The notes under the pieces: model-generated | Database searches by the model: none | What the model saw: the letters and a program-made list of their open reading frames with translations, nothing else | Told to the model about the DNA's origin: nothing | Source of the DNA: Sporodiniella umbellata | Lineage: Eukaryota; Mucoromycota; Mucoromycetes; Mucorales; Rhizopodaceae | DNA length: 64,000 bases | NCBI GenBank assembly: GCA_025677835.1 | Contig: JAIXMR010000011.1 | Coordinates: 77,501-141,500, forward strand | Direction of reading: 5' to 3' | Translations under genes and position numbers: made by a program | Shown: piece by piece, positions 21,052-33,557 of the stretch | How the letters are laid out: each line of letters opens with the position of its first letter | Position numbering within the stretch: the stretch's first letter is position 1

Positions 21052-21064
21052 TTCTCTCTCTCTC
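20946..21064. repeat. long interrupted (TC)n microsatellite
   Basis: About 120 bp of TC repeats starting 20 bp after the TEA gene stop codon, preceded by a CA block (20925-20945). It is interrupted by a short TGTATATATA segment and single TTTC steps. On the minus strand it reads as a GA purine tract. Confidence 0.92.
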
Positions 21065-22849
21065 ATTTATTATTTATTATAACGATTATTACTCTCATCA
21101 TTAAAGAAAAAAAATAAAGTATTCCCTCCTCCTCACTTTTATTGCCTTCAAGTTATTTAATTCATTCAATCATGCAGGTGAAAAATAAATAGTTTCTCAA
21201 AACATCTATTAATGTCTGTGTAGATTCAGAGTAAATTAAACTAAAATAGCTTCTTCTTTTTATCCTATTCTCTTCTTAAAAAAAAAAAAAAAACACGGGT
21301 CGAGGATTGAAAAACTGACTGGAAACTTCTTTACAAGTACGCCAAATGCTATTTGGATCGTTTGTGGTTCAAATAGAAGAGAAAGCTATATAAAAAAAAA
21401 AAAAAAAAAAAACAATTACTTTATCAATCTATACCTTGGCTTCCTATTCGTATTTATCTTCAAACAGTAGCCTTATCACTGAATACTCTACATTTGATTC
21501 CATAAAGTCAATTGGTATTCTTTTTTACAACTCTTTTTGTTCTTTGTGAAAAGCAATACCTACTCAGCGTTGTAAGCCTAAAAACACGCTACAACATACT
21601 TTGAAAACATCGAGGCTTTGAAGGATACTACAGCCAAAAAAAAAAAAACACACACACACACGAATTGAAAGATAATGCTGATGATAATATCCATATTGAA
21701 TTAATAAAACATGCAACTGTTATATTCTTGCATTGGTCCCTCCGTTCAGTAACAAGCTGTTGGTAAAAAAAAAAAAAAAAAAAATAGTCTCTATAAATTG
21801 CTAAAATTTAAAAAGACTGAAAAAATCGAAAGGAAGCTCACTATGAACTATCTTGAACCTCACCCGTAGTTTACGATCCGGAAAACAACAAACACCCAGT
21901 ACAAAAAAAAAATCATTTAGCTTTGACTTTGTGTAGGCTAAACAGAGGAAGAAAACCCAATCATCATCAAATGATTGTTTCAAAATGAAAGATGAAATGA
22001 AAAGCTAGCCATGCTATTTTCGTATATTCATACCGCTTTGTTGTCAATTAAAACCAGAAAATGCTCCTATATCTAGGCTATACTATAGGATCAACATAGT
22101 AAAATACTCTTTTATTTTATATACTAGCCCACTCAATAACCGATCAGTCAGCTCATCTTCTAATCACAACACACCAACAGGAATAGTACCATCAATAATA
22201 ACATTTTTTTTTTACTCATGATACAACTGCGACTATAATATTCATCAACTCAAAATCAAAAGTATGGAAACATAGCACTCACAGACAAGTAAAACGGCAA
22301 GTAGTTGGATTTCGCCTTTATCATGTTTATGCTAGACTAACTGGCTCGATTACATTACCAACGTAATCGTTTGATAGGGTAGGCAATTTAACTACCAGTA
22401 ACTTTCTATAAAACTGCATTGGTCAATGAGTGTGAAAGAGATTTCAGTAGCGATCCAATAAAATTTACATAAACAACAAAATGAATTTAACCAATGGTAT
22501 CTCAAAAAAAAAAAAGGCTTTTCAATCCCGACCAATGATTTTCAAGTGGTAGTGAAAGCACTGTATAGATCCCCCAAAGTGGACATTGAAACCATTGTTT
22601 CACCCACCCATTTTAAAGTTTAAGATCTTGTTCATTGTACACCGAGCCACGCTATACGCGTTTTCACTGTGGTCTTGGGCCAGACGTTTGGTTCCCTCTT
22701 TTTTTTTTTTTTTTTTTTTGCGGATTTTCAATCTCAGCACTTCCTTTGCTATACAAGATGCTTGTCTAGTTTTTCCCTTTCTTTTTCTTTCTCTGGTATT
22801 TTGAGGGAAATACCTCTTTATTTTTGTATACAACCATGTAATCATGTTT

Positions 22850-22882
<33 letters not shown>

Positions 22883-25800
22883 GCAGGTGGTTGTAGTTGT
22901 GCAAACTACTTTAAAAAACCTGTATTTTTTTTTGGCGTCATTTCTTATTTAGTCTCTCACCAATGGTCTAAATATGCATACTTTTGGGGTCCAAAATTAT
23001 AATAAAAAAGATTCTTTTTTTTATCTTATAATAAACAAACAAATAAACAGTTTCGTTGTATACACTTTTTAAAGATTAAAAAGAAAACTCGTGCTTATTC
23101 TTTCTGGAATTGTCTTTTTCAAAAAAAAAAAAAAAAAAAAAAAAAGCTTCTATAATTCAAACAGTTTTTTCTATACGTATTGGACTCTCCTAAAAGAAAA
23201 AAGAAAAAATCTACTATCGTGTTTGTGTTCAGGACAAACTCAGAAAGTTCTTTACCACAAGAAAAATGAATGATTGTAAGCGTGTAACCCTCCTTGCTGT
23301 CGTGTTCATCAATAATTCCCCCTTTTTTTTAAAAAAAATATTTTGTGGGCTCCAGAGTGAGCGGCATTCAGGTAACAGGTAAACGATTAAAAAAAGAACA
23401 GAGAGAGAGAGAGAGAGAGAGAGAGTACAAGGTTCCCTTTATTTATTGTTGGTGCAACGCCTGGTTCAAGATTTTAGATGAAAAAGATTGCTACTATTAT
23501 TTTCTTGTTTATTTATTTCGTACTTTTCAAAAAATAAAATAGTAAACAAGGCTTGTTCAGTCTGCCATGATCTGTGTGCTCAGCTTATCCTCCCCGCCTC
23601 TTTTTCAATTACAGCACGCTTCTTGTAAGCTGTATGAAGAGTGGCTAAAGATCCACCAAGGTTACATTTTTGTTTTATCTGATGTCATTAAACAAGAGTT
23701 TGTAGCAAAAGATCTTCTTATTTTTTTTTTTTTTGTCACGTTCAAAGTTAGTGTATACAAACAGATCATCAAACACAAGTTATTACGTCAAAGGGCGGAT
23801 CACTACAAAAACAGATTATTTCTTAGAGTCCCATCCCGTCGGTTCTCGTCTTTGTGCATTAGTTAAGAGTGATTCTCTGTTTCCCTACGAGAGTCCAGTA
23901 CAATCGAAAATCGTTCTTTGTTCTTTTTTTGTGTTCACTCTACCTTTAAAGATAGACGTAGGCATGCTCCAAAAAAAGAAATTGTCTAGACATACGCTCT
24001 GCTTGATGGAATTCATGTGGACGCAGTAATATCCGGGTTTAGATGAGGAAAACTCGTAGTAAAAAGAGTGGGACCAATTGATCCAAAGTGGCCCTTTTGA
24101 TATATACAATATACAGGTAATATCTTTGAGCGTAGCCAAGATTGGATTTGACCCCAATAAAATCTGATAGCATCGATTTTCTTATTCAACAGGGTCACTT
24201 TAGTTATCGGAAACAATTCAATAAAGCCGATTAATAAGGCTCCTTAACATTTTAAAAATAATATTTTGGATAAATCAAGGAGAGAGAAGCTAACATGTCG
24301 AATGGTACTCTCTTTTTTTTTAAAAAAAAAAAATATGTATAGAAAAATAAAGAGACGATAAGCAATACTGTATTCGGTATCCTTCTTTGTTTCTATCGAC
24401 TATACAACATCTATTGCTTTAAAGCAACGAAAGAAAAAAACGGTGTTTCTTTGTATGGAGAATTTCATAAAACAAAAATAAAGAAAGGAGGTATTCTTTA
24501 TAATTAGTTTAATAATAGAAATGTCAAAAAAAAACAAAAAACAAAAAAAAAAAACAAAGCATAAATATTGTTTTTTAATCTTATAAGTTCTATTAGTACT
24601 CTTGACAAGCTAGTATGTTTAAAGGCTTTTATATATTAAATGCATATTCTTAAAATAAAAAAAAAAGGAGAAACTGACATGTTCAAGACTTCAAAAACCC
24701 TAACTAAATAAAATACCTGCATTAAACAATAAAAAAAAAAAAACGATATTAAGCAGTAAAATCAAAAACTTCGGATTAGTTAGAGTCATTTAAGCATCAA
24801 AACAGCCTACCTATAAAGCACATTTTTTCTCTCGAGCATTTTATTAGAAAGACTAAAGTTCAAAAGGAATATACAACCCAGATATCACTAAGGCTCTCTT
24901 TGAGTTATGTACTGGAATAAATTACTTCAGACAAACGCGGTATCTCTTCCCTCTCACGTATTTGATTATTTCTAAAAACAACTCAATGAAATAAAGTACA
25001 ATTTCTTTGTAATTGTCCTGGTAAACTATTCCTTAGATCATATTTACGACAGTGGTCATGTAGTTATATGATTTATTGGTAGAGTCATTCGATAACTATT
25101 CTCTTGGATTCTTCACTAAATATTAAAGACGGATAGCATTCTATCTCACAACCAAAGAAAAGTTATCTGTTTGTCTTTTTTTTCAATTGGTTAATCATAA
25201 CATAGATCTATTTATGAAAGAACTAAGAGTCTGATTACTGACAGTAAGTAAAGTCTTATTGAAACTATCTGTGTATATTCCATAGGATATGGTTGAACAA
25301 GTCTTTGCTGTTCTTTTTTTTTTTTTTTGGTGTCTCCTTGATAAAATGGAAAGTTCCAAACCGCACATTTTAACGAATGACGCTTAGTACTCGTGTTCAT
25401 TGAAAGACGTTTTTGTAATGAACATAGCTGAAGATAGTGTCTAGCTTTTGTTTTTTTTAAAAAAAAACAAGTACTGCTTTAGAGAAAGAGAGTTATCGTA
25501 GTTCCAAAAAAATAAATCAAGAGGGGCTTGACCTCCTTAAAATAGTTTAGGAACTTCTTTCTACTAAGAATATACTGTTCCAATGGTCATACTGTTACCG
25601 TTCAACAAAACCTTACTACATTAGTTGATATCCGGGCTGTGTTGCTTCAACTTCAACTTTTTAGAATGCGGCAAAAAGAAACGACAGAGTCCAAAGGGCT
25701 GCTTTGAAAGAAGCAACTGGCTTATTAGAAGTTTTCTCTTGTTTAATCTATAAAACCTGAGAATTCTGTTACAATTTTTCGGAAACAAAAGACTGAAAAA

Positions 25801-27384
25801 AAAAAATGTCATTTACTTTTGTATATAGAAACACTACCCTTTTCACCTATTAATTCCGCGCAACATCATCTCTATATACAAGTCTGATCATAAGAGTTGT
25901 ATTTTTTACAAGTCCAAAAGTCGTAATTTCAAAATTGATATTCCACCGCCCAACACTTTTTTTTAGATTTTGAGGAAGGGTTTGTTTTCTGCATCAGACC
26001 GTGCAAAATTATGCAGGTCATTTTAAGGAACCAATCCCCAGCCGTCAGTAATGATGCATATAGATAAGTCTGTACAAAGACTGTATTATGCATATGTCAA
26101 AAGCTTTAGTGTTTTTTTTATTGGAAATGTTTTTGAACGCGTACATCTCTTTTAGGTGTTGTCTTTATAAGAATATACAGTCTGAGAGTTGAAAAAAGAA
26201 AAACAAAAAAAGCACTCATACCTTAAGCTTCCCATCTGGCTTTCATGTGCCAACGCGTATTTGAGTTATTACAAACCTCATCTTATCACTTGCTTGACCC
26301 AAAAACTAAGGCCAATGCGTTTAATTAATAAATGAAAAAAAAATGATTTCTTATCCGTGCTTTTTTATTTTGCTTGTTAATTGTCCTGTTTGCTTTTAAC
26401 TTGAAAGTTTTTTCTTAAAAATAAAATAAAAAGTACACAACATAACAGGTCTACACTTCGGAGGTGAGCAAAAGTGGAAAAAGGGGTAAAGGAGAGCCAG
26501 TGTTCAGTCAACTGTAACTAACGTGCAATATTTTTGGTTTGCGTCTAGTCCTTACAAAGTCATACGGTGCTACAGATCTTTTGGCCAATGACTTGTCGGG
26601 GAAGGATTTTTTTTTTTTTGTCGTTGCACACAGTGGGTGAGGGATCTCAAGGGCCACTCATTCTGGGCAACAAAAAAGAAAAAGTAAACTTTGCACATGT
26701 TCAAGTGGGATCACAAAAATAAAAAAATTACTTTTTTTGTAAAAAAAATAATAATTTATTAGCGCTATTTTTGGAGTAGATTATTGATTTTGACGTATCC
26801 AGACTTTTACTGTTATTAAAAACAGAAAAACATAACCAATACTTTACTAGACTGAATTGAACGATAAGAATAAAGACTGAATATCAACCTTGCATTGATA
26901 TTAAAAACTTTTTTTGTGAGCGATTTATGACTACATCTAATATACAAAAGACAATGACTTACTTTTGGGTTTTGAATACTCCAACAAAAGAGCCTATACG
27001 TTGTTTGAGCAACAGTGGGGCAGATTGATCATAGTTAAAAATAAACAAGGTACAAATGTGTACTACGAACGTTTACAAAACTTTGAGTACGAACGCCTTC
27101 TACTACTATAATTTTTTTTTATTTCAGTGGGATAAAAGCACATTTACAATAAGACATATTGTGTTCAATGGGTGCTTTTTGGGCTAGCCTTTATTTTTAT
27201 TTTATTCTTTTTGGCAAGCATGATTGTATTACTATTGTACAAAGAACACGCGTTCCGATTTTGTTCTATTCCATAACCGTAAGGAGAAAGAAATAAAACT
27301 CACAGACGGTAAGAAACAGGGAGAGAGGGCTGTATGCACACAGAGAGAAAGAGTGAGTGACAGCCACAACTGGAAACAAACTTC
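21065..27384. other. 6.3-kb AT-rich gene-poor region
   Basis: I see no supported gene, tRNA or intact transposon here. Frames are short and broken by homopolymers (for example A16-A20 near 21278 and 21391, T20+ near 22700 and 22853, A20+ near 23120). Two short stretches (23567-23866 and 23733-24029) stay open for about 100 codons but show no family motif and no convincing splice structure. Composition differs sharply from the GC-richer coding DNA to the left. It may be decayed repeat sequence, but no ancestor was recognised. Confidence 0.55.
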
Positions 27385-27393
27385 ATATAAATA
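27385..27393 (+). promoter_or_regulatory. TATA box of secreted-protein gene 1
   Basis: The sequence ATATAAATA lies 70 bp upstream of the ATG at 27455. It is followed by CTACGCTTCTTTTTTAAAAA, closely similar to the arrangement in front of the paralogue at 29715. Confidence 0.7.
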
Positions 27394-27454
27394 GAGGGCA
27401 TTTCTACGCTTCTTTTTTAAAAATCATTCAAACAGTAAATCAATCTTCTTAACA

Positions 27455-28180
27455 ATGAAGTTTCACTTAGCCTCTATCTTCTTCTTCTTCATGGCCATGG
27501 TCATTTCCAACTCTGCCTCTCCCATTGCTGAAAGGGACCTCGCAGCTCCTAGTCTTGTTCACTTGGCCGAGCGCCATGTCACCTATCCTTGCAAGCCTGA
27601 TGATACTTTGGTTGTTGACATCTTGGCTGCTATCAAGGCTCACTTGAAAGTTAAGGTCTTTGCTCAAATCACTGCCAACTTCTGCGAAAAGCTCCAAGCT
27701 AACTTGGAGGTCAAGGCCAAGATCCTCGGTGGTATCATCAGCATTGGTGAACTTCAAATCAAGGCTATTCAATCTGCTGTTATCAAGAACCTCAAAGTTC
27801 GTTTGGATGCTGATCTCGAAGCTGATGTCGATGCTAAAGTTTACGTTCCCATCAAGGCTGATATCAAGGCATTGCTCGGCTCTACCCCTCTTACTAAGGA
27901 AGAACTCCTCAAGATTTTGGTTGATATTGAATTGAAGGTCCAAGCTCTCGTCAAGGTTGAACTCCCCAAGATTGGTGTTGACTTGAAGGCCAAGGTCAAG
28001 GAAGAAATCGATATCTCTATCAAGAAGGCTGAAGTTAACATTCCTCTCATCGCTAAGGTTGATATCAACGCCAAGATCGATGAAGCTGCTACTCTTGACG
28101 CTTGTGTCAAGGTTGCCATCGAAGCTTGCGTTGCTCTCGATGCCAAGGCTGAAGCCCTTCTTATCTTGCAAGGCTTGTAA
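27455..28180 (+). CDS. small secreted protein, Lys/Ala/Val-rich, paralogue 1
   Basis: An intronless frame of 241 residues. It opens with a signal peptide (MKFHLASIFFFFMAMVISNS, cleavage likely after NSA), then a segment HLAERHVTYPCK that may include a processing site. The mature part has alternating charged and hydrophobic residues (for example KAHLKVKVFAQITANFCEKL, SIKKAEVNIPLIAKVDINAK). This suggests amphipathic strands or helices rather than a coiled coil. Four Cys follow the signal peptide; the FCEK cysteine and one near the C-terminus are shared with the paralogue at 29715. Codon choice is strongly biased (AAG, GTC, CTC, GCT), as in highly expressed fungal genes. No known domain recognised; function unknown. 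Extracellular or wall location is inferred from the signal peptide. Confidence 0.8.
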   Translation: MKFHLASIFFFFMAMVISNSASPIAERDLAAPSLVHLAERHVTYPCKPDDTLVVDILAAIKAHLKVKVFAQITANFCEKLQANLEVKAKILGGIISIGELQIKAIQSAVIKNLKVRLDADLEADVDAKVYVPIKADIKALLGSTPLTKEELLKILVDIELKVQALVKVELPKIGVDLKAKVKEEIDISIKKAEVNIPLIAKVDINAKIDEAATLDACVKVAIEACVALDAKAEALLILQGL

Positions 28181-29638
28181 ACAGCTCATAGTAGCTTCTT
28201 TTACACCCTCTACTTATTTGTATTTTTATCTTTGTATTTTAAGATAATTCACAGTTTTCGTTTTTTAGTTCTTAATAAAACGACTTATTTATCCTATAAA
28301 AACATTTTGCCTTTTGGGTTTCTCGCTTGATTGCGCTATAAGTATATACATTGAATACCAAAAATCGACTACAATACTATTTGTTCAGGTACCAATCAGC
28401 AACAATAAACTGTGCACTCACTAATAATAATTTTAGACAGAGCCAAATACCACAGAGCCTTCAACATGTCACCTTCTTTTTTGGGCCCCAAAAAGAGTGT
28501 GTAATTATGACTAACTATAACTTTTCACATGGATATTGACAGTAATTTATCACATTGCATTTTGTGACTAGTGGTTTTCTTTACATAAATACGCACACGT
28601 AAACATATCAACCCTAGGTTCGCGGTTTAATCCAATGTATAAGGCTAATTCACATCTTATATTCTTTTTCTAAAAAAAAAACAGTTATAGTTTACTGTGC
28701 TACTGAGCTAGTCCTAGATAATTTTTTTTAAGCTTTAAATGGATGTTATAGAACAGCAGGCTGGGATATCTAGTTTCGTGAAACACAATCTAAAAAACAG
28801 CTACAAGCTTTAATAAGGAACGAAAGAGATAAACAGTAGGCTGTCAGACTTTGTGCCTGCTTTTTTTTTTAGTGTTAATTTTTGACACAATCAATATATA
28901 TGCTTTTCGTCTCTTTAAGGTTTCCGGTTAAAAGCTAGATTACTAGAAGCGTTTATAAATGAGAAACCGAACAAGATAAAAGCAAAACAGACCAAGCAAT
29001 GACTTACTATGGTTGGTTTTTCTGTAAATTTGTGTGGGACAAGCGAGATACGGTATGTCTCACTGAAGGTAACTCATTTATTATTATGTTTCTTTTTATA
29101 AAACAAAATATCGTGCGTTGTGCATAATCTTCCCAATGCCTGGTTTAGTTCCGCCGAGTATAATTGCTGCACTATAAAGATGGTATTTAGATTGTCTTAA
29201 TGTTTTAGCTGTCTTTTCTGAATAGTCAACAGCCTGGTTTTTTTGTTGTTATTATGAGAATAATAAAAAGAGTGAGCCCAAAAATAATAGGAGCTTCAAA
29301 AAAAAAAAATAAGAATTTAGAAGTTCAGATGTAGTTACACTATACAAACCCCTTAAAAAATAATAAAACTAAAGTCCTCCAGCTTGTTGATCTTTTGTTA
29401 CTTCTATACAGCGCCAATCTATAGCTAAGTGGAGATTTAAATGTTCCAAGCACTTAATATCTAGATTTTAATTTCAGCACCTACCATGGTAGTATAATTG
29501 CAACGAGTTTTTTGCTTCTTAAAAGGTAAAAAAAAAAAAAAAAAAAAAGGCCGTTAAATGTTCAGTATGACAGGAACGATAAAAAAACCTACCCATTTAA
29601 TTCAGGTCACTGGAAATTTTTCACATGCTGCTCAAAGA
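28181..29638. other. AT-rich spacer between the secreted-protein paralogues
   Basis: About 1.4 kb with no supported gene. A likely poly(A) signal AATAAA lies near 28275, downstream of paralogue 1. An A20 run lies at about 29528-29548. Confidence 0.55.
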
Positions 29639-29647
29639 CTATAAATA
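29639..29647 (+). promoter_or_regulatory. TATA box of secreted-protein gene 2
   Basis: The sequence CTATAAATA lies 76 bp upstream of the ATG at 29715. It is followed by CTACGCGTTTTTCAGCG and TTTCTTTTTTAA. The same element order and spacing occur before paralogue 1. Confidence 0.7.
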
Positions 29648-29714
29648 CTACGCGTTTTTCAGCGTTTCTTTTTTAATCAATTAGTCAAAATCCTCAATTG
29701 CTTTGTTTTAAAGA

Positions 29715-30413
29715 ATGAAGTTCCAATTTGCCACTCTTTTACTCTTAGCTGTTTCATTCTTTAGCAATGTCTTTGCCACTTCCTCTCATTTAGTCGACTT
29801 AGCTGCTCGCCACACCAAATACCCTGTCAAAGCTACCCCTGGCCTCTATGCCAACATCATGGCTGAAATTGAAGCTCAAGTTTACGCCAAGGTCTTTGCC
29901 CAAGTCTCTGCCAACTTCTGTGAAAAGGTCTCTGCTCACTTAGACGTAAAGGCCAGCTTGCTCGGTGGTGCCATTACTGCTGATCTCGGTGTCAGTGCCG
30001 TTCAAAAATTAGCTGTAAAGAAATTGAAGATTGATATCGAAGCTGAATTGAAGGCCAAGGCTAAGGTTCAAGTTTTCGCCAAGATTGAAGCCTACCTTAA
30101 GAAGCAATGCGGTTCCAAGAAGCTCACTGAAAAGCAACTCTTGAAAATTTTGATCAGTGTTGAAGCCAAGCTCAAGGAAACCCTCAAGGTTGAACTCCCC
30201 AAGATCTGTGCCAACTTGAAGCTTGCTTCCAAGGCTGAAGTCAACATTGTTCTCAAGAAGCTTGCTATCGATATCCCTCACATTGTCCACATCAACGTCA
30301 ATGCTGATTTTGATGCTAAGGCTGCTATCAAGGCCTCCGTCTCTGTTGGTCTTAAGGCTTGTGTCAAATTGAACGCTACTCAAATGGCCAAGCTCACTCT
30401 CAAAGCTATCTAA
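29715..30413 (+). CDS. small secreted protein, Lys/Ala/Val-rich, paralogue 2
   Basis: An intronless frame of 232 residues, clearly related to the gene at 27455 over its whole length. Shared blocks are the signal peptide start MKF, L-A-x-R-H-x-x-Y-P, VFAQVSANFCEK, a GG-I/A-I step, L-T-x-x-x-LLKIL, VELPKI, and a C-terminal block with one conserved Cys (KACVKL here). The signal peptide (MKFQFATLLLLAVSFFSNVF) probably ends at FAT. The mature protein is again an alternating Lys/Ala/Val/hydrophobic chain. Strong codon bias suggests high expression. The two genes are a tandem duplication in the same orientation, 1.5 kb apart, with similar promoters. No family recognised; function unknown. Confidence 0.8.
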   Translation: MKFQFATLLLLAVSFFSNVFATSSHLVDLAARHTKYPVKATPGLYANIMAEIEAQVYAKVFAQVSANFCEKVSAHLDVKASLLGGAITADLGVSAVQKLAVKKLKIDIEAELKAKAKVQVFAKIEAYLKKQCGSKKLTEKQLLKILISVEAKLKETLKVELPKICANLKLASKAEVNIVLKKLAIDIPHIVHINVNADFDAKAAIKASVSVGLKACVKLNATQMAKLTLKAI

Positions 30414-32359
30414 AGAGTCCCCTGTTTTTGTAGAACCACAGCTTTTCTTTTTTTTTTTTTACGAAAGCTTAATTTTCCATAATCAATAAACCTACTTCTA
30501 TTTTAATCTCTAAAAACTTTAGTACTTTTTTTGCTACTGCCTCTTTTTCTTTCGAATTTCTCCCTGCATCTTTCAATAAGAAGACGCAGATATGTTCTCA
30601 TACCCAAACGCAATTCTTTGTTCCTTTCGCAATGAAACGAAAACTGCTTATTCAGCCATTGCTAGAATACGGATTTTAATTTCTTGGGTAACACAAAAAG
30701 ATGATCGCTTAGGGTGGCTGATTCCTTATTTGGTCTTTATTTCAATTACTAACATGTCGCTTTGCATCTTTTTTAATTCTTTGGTGTTCCAAACACCCGA
30801 ATATTAATTAATTAATAACCACAAAGTCGATCTGTGTTCCAGTCTATAAAAAACCACAGTAAAAGTATCGCAACTATAGCATCGTCGATACTTTAAAATA
30901 TATTAGCATTTTGTTATTTTTGAAAGGTTTTTGGCCTCTTCTTTTTTAAGAGCCAATTTATAAAAATAGTTTTCGGTAATCAACACCAATAATAGTCAAT
31001 GGTATGAATTGACTTTGCTATCCTGCTTTACAAATATATATATAAAAATCCACAATTTCGGTCAAATGTCTGATTTGCCTTTTAAAAACTATTTGAGTAT
31101 AAAAATCAGCCAGGCTCTTGTTCCACACTATGTATTTAATGTTTTTGGATAAAAAGATGCATATTATTTATTTGTTCGAATTTTGTGGTTGGGTTTTTGA
31201 GTGTTTAGGCATTTTGATAAATAATACTCCCTATCTCTCTATAAATGCTTTACAGAAAGTAGTCTTTAGTTTCCAACACGCTTCGTAGAAGAAAAAGTCA
31301 AAAGGAATTCAAGTACTATACAATCAATTAAGTACACAACAGATGTTCAAAATAGAAACCCAAGTAATGGACTTACGTCTAAACAAAAAAAAAGAACATC
31401 AATAGTAAAGAAAAGGGTCTGTAGATACCGTCCTGCTGTAAAAGTTAAATTTTCTATTCTAAAAAGATTTTTCTAATAGCAGTTAATGGTATTCAGCTGA
31501 TCAAAACAGTCTTTGATTAATAGCAAATATTAAAACAGATTTAGTCATACTATTTTTTTTTTTTAAAAAAAAAAAGCAATTCAAGCATTTTAGACTCTTA
31601 AGCATTTACTTTCGTTCGCTTTGTTTTGAAACTCTAGAAAAAAGCCATTATATAAGAATCAACTATAGTCAAAATGCAATAACAGGAAGAGGCTAAAAGC
31701 GAATATATGCCGAGAATTACAGGGACAGACCAAAATGGTCACCTATTCCACTTAGGACACCCTAGGACAAATGCTTAGGCTGAGGTCTAATTTTTACGTA
31801 CCAAAATGAGTATACAAAGCTGTCAATTGGGGTTGTTTTTTTTTCTTTAATGTGCTTATCATTTAACTAAAAACCTCGAAAAACGAAAGCTTCTACCAGT
31901 CTATTATTGTTTGTGGCCTAGTTTGAGATTTTCCTTATAAAGTTGAAAAGACTTCACTGACATTTCCTATTCATATTAGAAAAACTGTTTTAGTGTTGAG
32001 AAAAGGCAGTGTTTTTAATCAATCCGATATTGTTTGCTATAAACAATACAAATAAATCTAAAAATATATGAATTGTGAATGTCTTTTGGCTACTTGGGTA
32101 AGTTTTTTTCGTTTAGTTTTTTTGTCCTATATATAGTTCCTCAAGAAGCTAAAAGGCCAAAGGCTAACCATTGATGAGAAACTAAGAAAACAAAGCCAAA
32201 CACAAAAGCATAAAAATTCCAAAAAATAAAAAATAAAAAATAAAAATAAAAGCAAAAACGAAATGATTTTGTAAATGCGCGAACAAGCAATGTCTTTGAT
32301 TTTCGATTGTTTGCCTTGCTTACAAACCACGTACTGAGTTTGAAATAGTTTGAGAAGAG
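30414..32359. other. AT-rich spacer
   Basis: Almost 2 kb with no supported gene. A 71-codon frame at 30592-30807 has one hydrophobic stretch but no family motif and was not called. An AATAAA near 30485 probably serves the upstream secreted-protein gene. Confidence 0.5.
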
Positions 32360-32367
32360 TATAAAAA
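32360..32367 (+). promoter_or_regulatory. TATA box of the MAPEG gene
   Basis: TATAAAAA lies 71 bp upstream of the ATG at 32431, the same distance as in the two secreted-protein genes. Confidence 0.65.
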
Positions 32368-32430
32368 GTGCGTTTTTGTTGTTTTTTGTTTACTTGTAAT
32401 TTTTTTTTTTTCAAAATTCGTCGCTATATA

Positions 32431-32871
32431 ATGGGTTATCTTGTTGTTCCTCAAGAATACGGTTATGTTCTTGGTGTAGTTGGTCTTAGTGCACTTCAAT
32501 TAGCTATGCTTACTTATAAAGTTGGCAGAGCCCGCAAAGCTGCTAAGATTCCCTATCCTTATGTGTATGCTGAGAAATCTGAAGCTGAAAAAGACTCTGT
32601 AAAAAATATCTTCAATTGCACCCAACGTGCCCATCAAAACACTTTGGAGCTCTTCCCCATTTTTAGCACTTTGTCATTGATCGGAGGTCTCAAGTACCCT
32701 ATCGTTTCTGCAGCTGCTGGTATCGTATATATATTGGGGCGCGCTGTATACGCTAGTAACTACTCTACTGGAAACCCTGATAAACGCACTCGCGGTGGTT
32801 TCGCTATAGCAGGATTGGTTACTGTTCTTGGTACATTCTCTCTTACCGTTTACGATCTTATCATGAATTAA
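32431..32871 (+). CDS. MAPEG protein, microsomal glutathione S-transferase 3-like
   Basis: An intronless frame of 146 residues starting at the ATG after the T-rich leader. The match to the MGST3 branch of MAPEG is clear: an N-terminal helix YGYVLGVVGLSALQLAMLTY, a polar loop, the signature FNCTQRAHQNTLE (the membrane-enzyme active-site helix of the family), then PIFSTLSLIGGLKYP, VYILGRAVYASNYSTGNPDKR and a final membrane helix. Four membrane segments are expected, with location in the endoplasmic reticulum or outer mitochondrial membrane. Family activity: glutathione transferase and lipid hydroperoxide peroxidase. Length fits the usual 140-155 residues. No unusual features apart from lacking introns. 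Confidence 0.93.
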   Translation: MGYLVVPQEYGYVLGVVGLSALQLAMLTYKVGRARKAAKIPYPYVYAEKSEAEKDSVKNIFNCTQRAHQNTLELFPIFSTLSLIGGLKYPIVSAAAGIVYILGRAVYASNYSTGNPDKRTRGGFAIAGLVTVLGTFSLTVYDLIMN

Positions 32872-33557
32872 TAATAAAGCCTATATTTTCAACATTACTT
32901 TTTTTTGTCTTCATTTATCTATTTTGGACTAACGTACAGCGTTTTCAAAATCGATGTTGCGTTTTATAACACAAACTATACAAAATATACGACTGTACTT
33001 TTTAAAAAAAAGAGCCATTATGTCTATATCTATATTCAGCGTCTTCTCTCTTAAATTCTTTTTTGTTCAGTGTTCAACTGTAAAGCTGTCAAACCGCAAA
33101 GTGTAGTAATACATGTTTACTCTGTTTTCTAAAGTGCCACAAGATGAGCGCACTACTACTATTACCATATTAGGTAACTCTAAGCTGTCGTCAGCCATCA
33201 CTACCTTGTATAGCATTAAACGTGTTTCAGCGAATCACCGGCTGACAAAAGTTTTCGTCGTCGTCACCCTTTTGTTCCTTTTATAGCAAAGTCACCTTTT
33301 TCTATTTTTGTCAGTGAAGAGCAAAAATAGGATTATTTTTTAAAGGAAATCACTGCCAACACATTTAATTTGCGCATCCTTGCTTATTTGCTTTCTTCTG
33401 CAAGCCAGTGGACAGTTTAACCTAAGGCAATTACTGCTGCAATTTACTGATATAATGGGAATTGTAGGATAACCTTTGCAGAGTAAGTGGAAATGAATTG
33501 CAGATTGAAAGTGAGTTAACTATGAGGCGATTGGAGATTATGATTGTCCCAGTTTAT
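32872..33557. other. AT-rich spacer, left flank of transposase
   Basis: About 0.7 kb. I looked here and in the right flank for terminal inverted repeats of the transposase and did not find a convincing pair by eye. Otherwise no features are supported. Confidence 0.5.

Noticed and set aside
23567..24029. Overlapping frames of about 100 codons in the 21-27 kb region.
   Set aside because: Two frames compete over the same bases and neither shows a recognisable domain or codon pattern.
27467..28189. Open frame of 240 codons antisense to the first secreted-protein gene.
   Set aside because: It arises from the strong codon bias of the sense gene, which has a signal peptide and a paralogue; a similar antisense frame covers part of the second paralogue.
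30592..30807. 71-codon frame after the second secreted-protein gene.
   Set aside because: Short, no signal peptide, no similarity to the neighbouring pair or any family known to me.
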